From an uncultured Bacteroidota bacterium (GTDB lineage Bacteria > Bacteroidota > Bacteroidia > Flavobacteriales > Flavobacteriaceae): a DNA stretch of 64,000 bases. The notes beneath the pieces are model-generated. The model was not told the DNA's origin, ran no database searches, and was given only the letters and a program-made list of their open reading frames with translations. This document shows positions 37,900-48,700 of this stretch, one piece after another. The DNA lies in assembly GCA_902622595.1 (NCBI GenBank), contig CACNQM010000002.1, positions 1 through 64,000 of the forward strand, written 5' to 3'. Each line of letters opens with the position of its first letter. Position 1 is the stretch's first letter. The position numbers were made by a program, and so were the translations under genes.

Positions 37900-38898
37900 T
37901 TAATTAAATAAATTATTCTGATTATTTTTATTTCTTCCTAGATGATTATATCCTTTTTCGGTTACCTGTCTTCCTCTTGGAGTTCTAATTATAAAACCCT
38001 GTTGAATCAAGAATGGTTCATAGACTTCTTCAATTGTTTCAGAATTTTCAGACAAAGAAGTAGCTATTGTAGATAAACCAACTGGACCACCATTATATTT
38101 ATTAACTATTGTTTCGAGAATCTTATTATCCATTTCATCCAAACCATTCTTATCAACATTTAGAGAACTTAATGCAAACTTTGTGATTTCTAGGTCAATC
38201 TTACCATCACTTTTAATCTGTGCAAAATCTCTGACTCTCCTTAATAGAGAATTTGAAATTCTTGGAGTTCCTCTACTCCTTCTTGCTATCTCAAAACATG
38301 ATTTCTTATCAATCTTCAACTTTAGAATACTTGAGCTTCTTTCAACAATTTGGGATAGCAAATCGTTATCATAATGTTCAAGTCTGTTAGAAATTGCAAA
38401 TCTTTCTCTCATTGGATTTGTAAGAAATCCTGATCTTGTTGTAGCTCCAACTAAAGTAAATGGATTTAAATTTAGTTGTACTGTTCTTGCATTAGGTCCA
38501 GATTCAATCATTATATCAATTTTATAATCTTCCATAGCAGAATATAGATATTCCTCAATTACAGGACTAAGTCTATGAATCTCATCTATAAATAGTATGT
38601 CTCTCTCTTCCAAACTTGTCAATAATCCTGCAAGATCGCCTGGTTTATCTATAACAGGTCCTGAAGTTACCTTTAATCCAACTTTTAGCTCATTTGCCAA
38701 TATGTGAGCGAGAGTTGTCTTACCTAATCCCGGTGGGCCGTGAAATAAGGTATGGTCTAATGCATCATTCCTCTGATTTGAGGCTTCTACAAAAATTTTA
38801 AGATTATTAATTATTGATAACTGGCCAATAAAATCAGTGAAATGAAGTGGTCTTAACGCCTTGTCAAATTCATTATCTTTTTCATGATTAATGTCCAT
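37900..38898 (-). CDS. ruvB: Holliday junction DNA helicase RuvB
   Basis: LRPLHFTDFIGQLSIINNLKIFVEAS, HTLFHGPPGLGKTTLAHILANEL, LFIDEIHRLSPVIEEYLYSAMEDYKIDIMIE. Confidence 0.95.
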   Translation of the reverse strand: MDINHEKDNEFDKALRPLHFTDFIGQLSIINNLKIFVEASNQRNDALDHTLFHGPPGLGKTTLAHILANELKVGLKVTSGPVIDKPGDLAGLLTSLEERDILFIDEIHRLSPVIEEYLYSAMEDYKIDIMIESGPNARTVQLNLNPFTLVGATTRSGFLTNPMRERFAISNRLEHYDNDLLSQIVERSSSILKLKIDKKSCFEIARRSRGTPRISNSLLRRVRDFAQIKSDGKIDLEITKFALSSLNVDKNGLDEMDNKILETIVNKYNGGPVGLSTIATSLSENSETIEEVYEPFLIQQGFIIRTPRGRQVTEKGYNHLGRNKNNQNNLFN

Positions 38899-38902
38899 TA
38901 TT

Positions 38903-38910
38903 CAAATATA
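38903..38910 (-). promoter_or_regulatory. Putative -7 element TATATTTG 4 nt upstream of the ruvB ATG
   Basis: Minus strand reads TATATTTG-AATA-ATG. Confidence 0.45.
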
Positions 38911-38942
38911 CACTAATTAAGAAATTACTGCCGATTAAACTA

Positions 38943-40805
38943 TTAATGTTGAAGCTCTTTTTCACCCTTTTTTAAAGGAATATTTTGAGGTACAAAGTCT
39001 TCTTTAGAACCTGGCTTTGAATAATCGTATGCCCATCTAAAAACATGGGGAATTTTACCTGGCCAGTTTCCATGCATATGTTTTATTGGAGCAGTCCATT
39101 CAAGAGTAGTTGATTTCCATGGATTTTTCTCAGCTTTTTTACCATAAAACATACTGCTAATGAAATTGTATAAAAATAATATCTGAGCTGCACCAGCTAG
39201 AAGTGCAAATAAAGTAATGACAACATTTATATTAGCAACATCATCAAAATAAGGAAAATTAGTGTTAGTATAATACCTTCTTGGAAGACCTGCCATCCCA
39301 ATAAAGTGCATTGGGAAAAACACACCATAGGCACTTATTGCAGTTATCCAAAAATGTATATAACCTAAATTTTTATTCATCATTCTTCCAAACATTCTAG
39401 GGTACCAATGATATACTCCAGCGAAAAGTCCATAAAGAGCTGAGATACCCATCACTAGATGGAAATGTGCAACTACAAAATAAGTATCATGTAAATTAAT
39501 ATCTAATGCACTATCCCCTAATATTATTCCTGTAAGGCCACCAGTAATAAATGTCGAAACAAGTCCAATTGCAAATAACATTGCCGGATTAAACTGAATA
39601 TTTCCTTTCCAAATTGTAGTTATATAATTAAATGCTTTAACAGCAGAAGGTATTGCTATTAATAGTGTTGTAAATGTAAACACTGATCCAAGGAAGGGAT
39701 TCATCCCTGTTACAAACATATGGTGCCCCCAAACAATTGTAGATAAAAATGCTATTGCAAGTATTGATCCGACCATCGCTCTATATCCAAATATAGGCTT
39801 ACGAGCATTTGTGGCAATAACCTCTGAAGCAATTCCTAGTGCAGGAAGTAGTACTATGTATACTTCAGGGTGACCTAAAAACCAAAACAGATGCTCAAAA
39901 AGGACTGGTGAACCTCCTTGATAGTGAAGAACCTCACCTTGAATAAAAATATCTGAGAGGAAAAAAGATGTTCCAAAACTCCTGTCCATTATTAAAAGAA
40001 GTGCCGCAGACAGTAAAACTGGGAATGATACAACTCCGATTATTGCAGTCACTAAAAAAGCCCAGACTGTTAAAGGTAACCTAGTCATTGTCATTCCTTC
40101 TGTTCTTAAATTAAGAACTGTAACGATGTAGTTTAATGCTGCTAAAAGTGAGGATGCAATGAAAAATGCCATTGAAACTAACCATAGAGTCATTCCAGCC
40201 GCAGATCCAGGTTGAGCTTGAGGAAGTGCACTTAGTGGGGGATATATTGTCCATCCAGCTGCAGCAGGTCCAGCTTCAACAAAAAGTGAAGCAATCATTA
40301 ATGCAGATGAAATAAAAAATAACCAATATGAAATCATATTAAGGAAACCTGATGCCATATCTCTTGCTCCTATTTGTAATGGTATTAATAGGTTACTAAA
40401 TGTACCACTTAATCCAGCTGTTAAAACAAAGAAAACCATAATTGTACCATGAATAGTAACTAGAGCTAAATAAACATTTGGATCCATAACTCCATCTGTA
40501 GCCCACTTTCCTAAAAGGACATCAAAAATACCAAAAGACTCTTCTGGCCAAGCCAACTGAAGTCTAAATAATAGAGACATAGCTATACCTACTATACCCA
40601 TTATCAAACCAGTTATTAGATACTGTTTAGAAATCATTTTATGATCTATACTAAAGATGTATTTAGTTATAAAAGTTTCTTTATGGTGATGGTCATGACC
40701 GTGATCATCGTCATGAGATTCAACAATGACTTCTTCTTTTTCAGTGATATCTAATTCGATATCCGTTCCAACTATTTTTGCTCTTCTATTTTGTTTTTGT
40801 GCCAT
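38943..40805 (-). CDS. Cytochrome c oxidase subunit I (aa3/caa3 type)
   Basis: HGTIMVFFVLTAGLSGTFSNLLIPLQIGARDMA, FWFLGHPEVYIVLLPALG, HHMFVTGMNPF, HDTYFVVAHFHLVMG. Confidence 0.96.
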   Translation of the reverse strand: MAQKQNRRAKIVGTDIELDITEKEEVIVESHDDDHGHDHHHKETFITKYIFSIDHKMISKQYLITGLIMGIVGIAMSLLFRLQLAWPEESFGIFDVLLGKWATDGVMDPNVYLALVTIHGTIMVFFVLTAGLSGTFSNLLIPLQIGARDMASGFLNMISYWLFFISSALMIASLFVEAGPAAAGWTIYPPLSALPQAQPGSAAGMTLWLVSMAFFIASSLLAALNYIVTVLNLRTEGMTMTRLPLTVWAFLVTAIIGVVSFPVLLSAALLLIMDRSFGTSFFLSDIFIQGEVLHYQGGSPVLFEHLFWFLGHPEVYIVLLPALGIASEVIATNARKPIFGYRAMVGSILAIAFLSTIVWGHHMFVTGMNPFLGSVFTFTTLLIAIPSAVKAFNYITTIWKGNIQFNPAMLFAIGLVSTFITGGLTGIILGDSALDINLHDTYFVVAHFHLVMGISALYGLFAGVYHWYPRMFGRMMNKNLGYIHFWITAISAYGVFFPMHFIGMAGLPRRYYTNTNFPYFDDVANINVVITLFALLAGAAQILFLYNFISSMFYGKKAEKNPWKSTTLEWTAPIKHMHGNWPGKIPHVFRWAYDYSKPGSKEDFVPQNIPLKKGEKELQH

Positions 40806-40818
40806 AGATAAGTTTTAT

Positions 40819-41886
40819 TTATTGAACAAATTCTTTAAATGTTAATTGATTATTAAGCCATTTATTAAAATCTTCTTCTGACTCAACTATTATTTTCATC
40901 TGCATATTATAGTGGGAAGCACCACAAATTTTATTACATAAAAGTAAGAAATCAAATTCATATGGATCAAGAGGAAATTCACCTTCAGCAACTAACTTTT
41001 CACTTTTATCAAACCTAATTTTATTAATTTTTCTAACCTTTTCTACTATTTCAGGTCTCATTCTCATTTCTTCAGTTGTAACGTTTGGAATAAAAGCAAA
41101 TTGGTTAATCATCCCAGGTACTGCATTCATTTGTGCTCTAAAATGAGGCATGTAAGCAGAGTGTAGAACATCCTGAGATCTAATCCTAAATACTACTTCA
41201 CGATTAACTGGTAAGTGTAATTCTTGAACTACTATATCATCATCACCATTTCTATCTGTTGGATCAATACCAACCAAATTTTTTCCATCAAAATCTTGAA
41301 GGAACCTAACATTTGCATCACCCAGAACACCATCTTCTCCGGCATATCTGGCTTTCCAATTAAATTGTTGAGCATATAATTCAACAACAAGAGCTTCATC
41401 ATTTTCCTCAATTGTCATAATGTCAACCCATGTGAACAATCCATAAAGAATTAATCCTGCCAAAGCAATTGTAGGGATTATTGTCCATACACCCTCAAGA
41501 AAATTACTGTCAGCAAAAAATAAAGCTTTTCTTTTCTTATTCCCTCTGTATTTAAATGCAAAGTAGTGTAATAATGCCTGAGTAATAGTTTGAACAAAAA
41601 ATATTACAGCAAAAGAAAACCATAAGAGGCTATCATAATTTTCTCCATGAACAGATGCAGATTCTGGAAGAATAACATCACCATATTGAAAAAATGAAAA
41701 TATTGTTAACCCATAAATAAAAATTAAGAAAAGGAACATTAGCTTTCCTTGGATGTCATTGTCTTTATCTGTAGCTACTTCATCATTGTTATAATCAACT
41801 GGCTTAGAAAGCTCAAGAATTTTAGTCAATTGCCATACTGCAATTGAAATTAGAATTAATGATGTTAAAACAAGTAATAATGTCAT
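40819..41886 (-). CDS. Cytochrome c oxidase subunit II (CuA-containing)
   Basis: LEGVWTIIPTIALAGLI, REVVFRIRSQDVLHSAYMPHFRAQMNAVPGM, CuA motif CNKICGASHYNM. Confidence 0.94.
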   Translation of the reverse strand: MTLLLVLTSLILISIAVWQLTKILELSKPVDYNNDEVATDKDNDIQGKLMFLFLIFIYGLTIFSFFQYGDVILPESASVHGENYDSLLWFSFAVIFFVQTITQALLHYFAFKYRGNKKRKALFFADSNFLEGVWTIIPTIALAGLILYGLFTWVDIMTIEENDEALVVELYAQQFNWKARYAGEDGVLGDANVRFLQDFDGKNLVGIDPTDRNGDDDIVVQELHLPVNREVVFRIRSQDVLHSAYMPHFRAQMNAVPGMINQFAFIPNVTTEEMRMRPEIVEKVRKINKIRFDKSEKLVAEGEFPLDPYEFDFLLLCNKICGASHYNMQMKIIVESEEDFNKWLNNQLTFKEFVQ

Positions 41887-41887
41887 T

Positions 41888-43279
41888 CTAGTCTAAATTA
41901 TAATATTGAAACGTTTTACTTTCCTCTACAAATGGATCTCCTTTAGCAAGAATTGGTGCATTTGAAATCTCCTTAAACACAACATAGATGAATATTCCTA
42001 AAAAGAATAAAAATCCTCCGATCTCAGCAGGTCCAAAGGACCACATATCTCCTACAGCAGATGGCATTATCATGTTGTATACATCCAGGTAATGACCAAT
42101 TATAATCACAATTCCTGTTAAAATTACAATAAAGTTAGTCTTCTTAAAATCACTATTCATAAGAACAATTAATGGGAATATAAGATTTAATACTACCATA
42201 CCAAAAAATAAAAAATTATAGTCTTCAATTCTAGTAATGAAGTAGGTCACTTCCTCTGGAATATTTGAATACCAAATAAGCATGAACTGAGAGAACCATA
42301 AATAAGCCCAGAAAACACTTACACCAAACATGAACTTAGCCAAGTCATGAATGTGACTATCGTTAACAAAACTTAGATAATTTTGAGATTTAAGATATAT
42401 TGTAATTATAGCTAAAGTTGTTATACCTGATACAAACATACCTGCAAAAACATACCACCCAAATAAAGTGCTAAACCAATGAGGATCTATTGACATTATC
42501 CAGTCCCATGACATCATAGATTCTGATATTAAAAAAAACACCAAAAAACCAGCAGAAAATTTAAATAGTTTTTTGTGAATGCTTATTTCATTATTATTGT
42601 CCTGCTCAAGCGATAATTTTCGAGTAATATTTCTATATAGAACCCAACCGGATATATATATTATTGCCCTTGCAAAAAAGAAAGGTATGTTTAAATATCC
42701 AACTTTATTTCTAATTATTTCATCATGAGCAACCACTTCAGGATCCATCCATAAAAAAAGATGATTGAACTTTAATGCAGAAAAAATAAGTATAATAATT
42801 ACAAAAATTGAACCGGGAAGAAGATATCCTGTAACTCCTTCCATTAATCTATATAACACTATTGACCAGCCTGCTTGAGAAGCTCTTTGAATTGCATAAA
42901 ATGCAAGGACACCAAGAGAAATCATCATGAAAAATAAAGCTGGCACATAGATTGCCGCCCATGGCTTATTTTGTAATTGATGAAAAACATGCTTATCATG
43001 ATCGTACTCATGACCCGAAGCTCCATGACTATCATCTCCATATCCACCTCCATGACCTTCATTATGAGCCTCTCCATGGCTATCGCCTTCATATCCGTCT
43101 GCATGACCTTCACTATGATCTCCTCCGTATCCATCATGGCTCATTTTGGCAACAATCTCTTTTGATTCCTCTACATTAGAAGGTGCATTATAAAATCCAA
43201 ATGCAATACCAATGGCTCCTATAATTGCTAAAATTATAGAGAATCTTTTGATTTGTTTTGAAAACTTATAATCTGTCAT
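41888..43279 (-). CDS. actF: Alternative complex III subunit ActF (quinol:cytochrome c oxidoreductase membrane subunit) with His-rich loop
   Basis: Multi-TM protein (ESMMSWDWIMSIDPHWFSTLFGWYVFAGMFVSGI), position in the act operon. Confidence 0.88.
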   Translation of the reverse strand: MTDYKFSKQIKRFSIILAIIGAIGIAFGFYNAPSNVEESKEIVAKMSHDGYGGDHSEGHADGYEGDSHGEAHNEGHGGGYGDDSHGASGHEYDHDKHVFHQLQNKPWAAIYVPALFFMMISLGVLAFYAIQRASQAGWSIVLYRLMEGVTGYLLPGSIFVIIILIFSALKFNHLFLWMDPEVVAHDEIIRNKVGYLNIPFFFARAIIYISGWVLYRNITRKLSLEQDNNNEISIHKKLFKFSAGFLVFFLISESMMSWDWIMSIDPHWFSTLFGWYVFAGMFVSGITTLAIITIYLKSQNYLSFVNDSHIHDLAKFMFGVSVFWAYLWFSQFMLIWYSNIPEEVTYFITRIEDYNFLFFGMVVLNLIFPLIVLMNSDFKKTNFIVILTGIVIIIGHYLDVYNMIMPSAVGDMWSFGPAEIGGFLFFLGIFIYVVFKEISNAPILAKGDPFVEESKTFQYYNLD

Positions 43280-43282
43280 TTA

Positions 43283-43828
43283 TTATTTTTTTGATTCTTC
43301 TCTTAATTTCATTACGTATTGTGCAATTTGCCATCTTTCCTCTTCATTAACCTGTCCAGAGTGGGAACCCATAGCATTTATTCCATACATTAAAACATGA
43401 TAAATACTTCCTGGTGTAATTTCTCTATCTATATATGCAGGTATACCAAGAAATTTTTCTCTTTGTGCTAAAATTCCCATACCATCTCCTTTATCTCCAT
43501 GACATACTGAACAATATATCTCGTATAGTTCTTTACCCTGACTTATATTAAAATCACTAATCTCAATTGGTGATAAAAGGTTTGCCTTAGCCATTTCATA
43601 TCCTTCATTTGAATCAGGGTAATCATAGGGTTCCCATCCCCTAGGTATTGTCCCTTCAACTGGTATTTGAGCTTCAATTCCATTAGAGAAACCATCTGAC
43701 TCAGCATAAGTTTCGTAAGCCAAAGACTCATACATATCTGGGAAATACTGAAAATTGGGTTTTGATGGATCAAAACATGAAGTAAGCATTAAGCTTGTTA
43801 ATAATACTATAATTAAACTATTTCTCAC
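43283..43828 (-). CDS. actE: Alternative complex III subunit ActE (monoheme cytochrome c lipoprotein)
   Basis: Lipobox LMLTSCFDPSKPNFQYFPDMYES; CSVCHGDKGDGMG heme c site. Confidence 0.9.
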   Translation of the reverse strand: MRNSLIIVLLTSLMLTSCFDPSKPNFQYFPDMYESLAYETYAESDGFSNGIEAQIPVEGTIPRGWEPYDYPDSNEGYEMAKANLLSPIEISDFNISQGKELYEIYCSVCHGDKGDGMGILAQREKFLGIPAYIDREITPGSIYHVLMYGINAMGSHSGQVNEEERWQIAQYVMKLREESKK

Positions 43829-43829
43829 T

Positions 43830-44351
43830 TTATTCTTTTACTTCTTTAATTGATACTGCACCCATTTTTTTAAGCATGGTCTTCGTTTTTGATAAATTTG
43901 AGCCTGACTCCATATCAACCAAAAATTTATCATCTGTTGTTGACGGTTCTGGATTTTCTGCCTTCTTAAAAGGCCATAATTTACTTCTCATGTAAAAAGT
44001 AATCACCATTAAATGTGCTGCAAAAAAAACTGTCATCTCAAAAATTATAGGCACAAATGATGGTATATTCTCGATTAAAGTAAAACTAGGTTTACCTCCA
44101 ATATCTTGTGGCCAATCCACAATCATTATATAATACATCATTAAAACAGCAACAGTAAATCCTATACATCCATAAATAAATGTTGCAATAGATATGTTTG
44201 TTGGATTGAGCTTCATCGCTTTGTCTAATCCGTGTACAGGAAAAGGTGTGTAAACTTCATATATGTACATCTTATTTTTTACAATTTCTTTAACTGCATC
44301 TAATAAGATGTCGTCATCATCAAACATTACATGAAGTCTCTTAACACTCAT
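43830..44351 (-). CDS. actD: Alternative complex III subunit ActD (DUF3341)
   Basis: YEVYTPFPVHGLDKAM, GGKPSFTLIENIPSFVPIIFEMTVFFAAHLMV. Confidence 0.9.
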   Translation of the reverse strand: MSVKRLHVMFDDDDILLDAVKEIVKNKMYIYEVYTPFPVHGLDKAMKLNPTNISIATFIYGCIGFTVAVLMMYYIMIVDWPQDIGGKPSFTLIENIPSFVPIIFEMTVFFAAHLMVITFYMRSKLWPFKKAENPEPSTTDDKFLVDMESGSNLSKTKTMLKKMGAVSIKEVKE

Positions 44352-45733
44352 TACTTATCTCTATTTTTTTTATAAATTTCACCTGATGATTTTAATATAG
44401 TCTTGATCTCTGCTTGAGCAACCACTGGAAAACTTCTAGCATACAACAAAAATAGCACAAAGAAGAACCCAATAGTTCCTAGGAATATTCCAATATCAAC
44501 AAAAGTTGGAGAAAACATTGTCCATGAAGATGGAAGATAGTCTCTGTGTAAAGATGTTACAATTATCACAAATCTTTCAAACCACATCCCAATATTTACA
44601 ACAATTGATATTATAAACGACCAAATAATATTTGTTCTAATCTTTTTAATCCACATAACCTGAGGAGATACAACATTACATGACATCATTAGAAAGTATG
44701 CCCACCAGTATGGTCCAGTTGCTCTATTTAAAAATGCATATTGCTCATACTCAACCCCCGAATACCAAGCTATAAATAGCTCAGTAATATATGCACATCC
44801 TACTATTGAACCAGTAATCATGATTACAATGTTCATCATCTCAATATGTTGAAGTGTAATATAACTCTCAAGTCTCGAAACCTTTCTCATTATAATAAGT
44901 AATGTTTGAACCATTGCAAATCCAGAGAAAATTGCACCTGCAACAAAGTAAGGTGGAAATATTGTTGTATGCCATCCAGGAATTACTGAAGTGGCAAAAT
45001 CAAAGGAGACAATTGTGTGAACAGATAATACAAGAGGAGTTGCTAGTCCTGCGAGTACTAATGAAACCTCTTCAAACCTTTGCCAGTCTTTTGCTCTGCC
45101 CGACCAACCAAAACTTAATAAGCTATATATTTTCTTTCTAAAAGGTTTAACAGCTCTATCTCTAATCATAGCAAAATCAGGAAGTAATCCAGTCCACCAA
45201 AAAACAAGAGAGACAGTTAAATATGTAGAGATAGCAAATACATCCCACAGAAGAGGAGAGTTAAAGTTAACCCACAAAGACCCAAATTGATTAGGTATGG
45301 GGAAAAACCAATAAATTAGCCATGGTCTACCCATGTGAATAACTGGAAATAAACCTGCTTGAATAACAGAAAAAATTGTCATAGCTTCAGCAGATCTATT
45401 AATTCCCATTCTCCATTTTTGTCTAAAAAGAAGTAATACTGCAGAAATTAATGTCCCAGCATGACCAATACCTACCCACCAAACAAAATTTGTAATATCC
45501 CATGCCCAACCTACAGTTTTGTTCAAGCCCCATGTACCGATACCTGTTCCTATAGTGTATGCTATACAACCAAGTCCCCATAGAAATATTAACATTGAGA
45601 TTGAAAAGGCAATCCACCAATCACGGTCAGGAGGTGTTTCTACTGGTCTTGCAATATCATTTGAAATATCAGCATAAGATTTATCACCAAGTACAAGAGG
45701 TTTTCTAATAGGAGCTTCGTAATGGGATGACAT
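44351..45733 (-). CDS. actC: Alternative complex III subunit ActC (NrfD/PsrC-like)
   Basis: NKTVGWAWDITNFVWWVGIGHAGTLISAVLLLFRQKWR; NrfD-like multi-TM protein. Confidence 0.92.
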   Translation of the reverse strand: MSSHYEAPIRKPLVLGDKSYADISNDIARPVETPPDRDWWIAFSISMLIFLWGLGCIAYTIGTGIGTWGLNKTVGWAWDITNFVWWVGIGHAGTLISAVLLLFRQKWRMGINRSAEAMTIFSVIQAGLFPVIHMGRPWLIYWFFPIPNQFGSLWVNFNSPLLWDVFAISTYLTVSLVFWWTGLLPDFAMIRDRAVKPFRKKIYSLLSFGWSGRAKDWQRFEEVSLVLAGLATPLVLSVHTIVSFDFATSVIPGWHTTIFPPYFVAGAIFSGFAMVQTLLIIMRKVSRLESYITLQHIEMMNIVIMITGSIVGCAYITELFIAWYSGVEYEQYAFLNRATGPYWWAYFLMMSCNVVSPQVMWIKKIRTNIIWSFIISIVVNIGMWFERFVIIVTSLHRDYLPSSWTMFSPTFVDIGIFLGTIGFFFVLFLLYARSFPVVAQAEIKTILKSSGEIYKKNRDK

Positions 45734-45735
45734 AT

Positions 45736-48700
45736 CTATATTTTTTTAGTATTTCTAATCTTAACTTGATAGATAACATTTGGTTTCGTACCAATACTTT
45801 CCAAAACTCTATATGTTCTATCACCATCTTTTACCTTAAGAATTTCACTTTCTTTATCATTAATATCTCCAAATACCATTGCATTATCATCACATGACTC
45901 AGAACAAGCAGTTTTAAATTCTCCATCTTTTACTCTTCGACCTTCTTTTTTTGCATCAAGTATAGTTTTTTGTGTCATTTGAATACATAATGAACATTTT
46001 TCCATCACACCTCTTGATCTTACATTAACATCTGGATTAATTACCATTCGCCCTAGATCATTATTCATATTATAATCAAATTCATCATTCTGTGAGTATT
46101 GGAACCAATTAAATCGTCTTACTTTATATGGGCAGTTGTTAGCACAGTATCTAGTACCTACACACCTGTTATAAGCCATTTGATTTTGACCCTGCCTTCC
46201 ATGAGATGTAGCAGCGACAGGACAGACTGTTTCACATGGAGCATGATTACAATGCATACATGATACAGGTTGAAATACAACTTGAGGATTTGCAGATGCT
46301 TTTTCTAAATTTGATGAGGTTGATTTATACTCAGAAAAACCTCTAGTAGAATCTTTAGCCTTAACATCTCCCTGAATTGTATCTTGAGATGAATAGTATC
46401 TATCGATCCTGATCCAGTGCATATCTCTTGACTTTCTAACTTCTTCCTTCCCTACAACAGGAACATTATTCTCGGCATGACAAGCAATTACACAGGCACC
46501 ACATCCATTACATTTATTTAAATCAATAGATAAGTTAAAGTGATGGCCAGTAGACCTGTCAAATTCTCTCCATATGTCGACTTCTTTTGATGTAACCTTG
46601 GTCTCAATATGATTTTTTGATACCATCACTGTAGGGTTCCAAACAGACTTATCTTTTTCAATGAATTCTTCAAGTGTAGTTTCTTTGATAATTTCATCCC
46701 TACCCATCATTGTGTTGTGGAGTTGAATACATGCAAATTCATGATCACCTTTAACTTTCGATATATTTACTTTATGAATCTTTTTAAAATTATTGTAAAA
46801 TTTATATGCATTAACTCCAACATTCATCTCCTCACTCATTGCTTGAGTTTTTCCATAACCAAGAGCTAATCCAACAGTTCCAGGTGTTTGGCCAGGCTGA
46901 ACAATTACAGGAACTTTTATGCTATTTTTATCGTTACTCACTGTAACATAACTACCATTTAGCGCACCATTAGAAACATTGTAGTTCTTAAGACCAAGTC
47001 TTTCAGCGTCACTATATGATACAGTTAAATAATTATCCCATGTTACTCTAGTAATTGGATCTGGAAACTCCTGCAACCAAGGGTTGGAAGATTGTTGACC
47101 ATCTCCGAGTCCAACTTTTGTGTATAGAATAAGATCTAGCTCATCAGTATTTTGTATAGGAAGATTAACAATGTTTACAGATGTTTTGATTCTCCTAGGG
47201 GCATTATTTTCATAGGAATAATAAAATCCATCTTGAAGGGATTTCCCCCAAGTCTTTCCTTTTAAAATATTTGATCTCCAATTATTTTTAATCTCATCAT
47301 AAAAATTATTGCTTGATCCTGTAAGTGTGAGTATTACATCTTGGAACTGGTTAGTATCAAAAAGGGGTTTTATAGTGGGTTGACTTAAATAGTAATGTCC
47401 TTTTTTAAATTCATAGTCTCCCCATGATTCCAGATAGTGAGGTGTTGCAGCAATATACTTACAGCTATTAGCTGTCTCATCTTCTTTCATGCTAAAACAT
47501 AATGAAAACTCCAATTTATTTATTAGCTCTGAAAACTCCTCAGCATTTGGAAGTGTATATCCAGGATTTACTCCTGCTGTTATAATTCCGCTAATATTTC
47601 CTGATTTTAGTTCAGTAATTGTATTTAAAAGCTCTGAATCGCTCCCTTGGTAAATTAGTCTTGGAGATGATATATCAAAAGCATCACTATTAATAAATTC
47701 GTTAATCATTAAAACAATCTCCTGAGAGTCAACATCATCAAGACCAGATATAACAACTGCTTTTTTTCCAGATTTTTTTATTGATTCAACAGCTAGTTTT
47801 ACATACCTATCAAGATAAGGGCCAAGTGCTGGACCTGAATATTTCTGATTTGTTAAATCAAGATAAATATTCTGAAGAACATATCTAAGCTCACTTGGAT
47901 TTGCCATAACCCTATTATCAGCATTTGCTCCAGTCAAGGTCATATTTGATTCAAATTGAAGGTGATATGACATAGAGTATTCATTTTCTTTATTTGGAAC
48001 ACGATTTTTAGACCAACCTGATGAATAATTTCCACCCTGCCAATCAGACATAAAATCAGCGTCAATTGAGATTATTGTATTGGATAGTGAAAAGTCATAA
48101 TCAGCTAGAGCTCTCTGACCGTATGAATTCTCGAATGCATCTAAAGCTGAGCTATTAGATATCGAGTCATAGATAACATGTTGAACATTTGGATACTTCT
48201 GAATAAATTCAGTAATTATTTTATCAGTAGTTGGACTCGCAAAGGATTGGGTGAGCAAAACCACTTTTTTGTTTTGACTTGAAAGGCTTTCTAATTGAGA
48301 TTTTACAGAAAGGTTGAAATCATTCCAACTAATATATTGACCCTCAACTTTAGGCCCTTGTAGCCTGTAAATATCGTACATTGAAAGAACAGATGCATTT
48401 ATTCTTGCATTTGTACAATTCATTGAATTAGCATCTTTGTTCCCTTTGATAAAAATTGGTCGACCTTCCCTTGTTTTAACTAAAATACTACTAAAGTCAA
48501 ATCCATCTGCAATAGTTGTGGCATAGTAGTTTGCAATACCGGGAATAATTCGATCAGGCTGAACAACATATGGAACAGATTTTATTACGGGTCCCTCACA
48601 GCCAACTATAGCTGCAGCAGCAGTGCTAAAACCAGCATATTTTAAAAAATCTCTTCTATTAGGATTATTGTTCTTATCTTCATTACTAACAGGAAGCTTT

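Noticed and set aside
42925-43179. Three overlapping ORFs in the ActF His-rich region
   Set aside because: Repetitive DNA leaves several frames open; the ActF frame is the one supported by the operon and flanking TM sequence.
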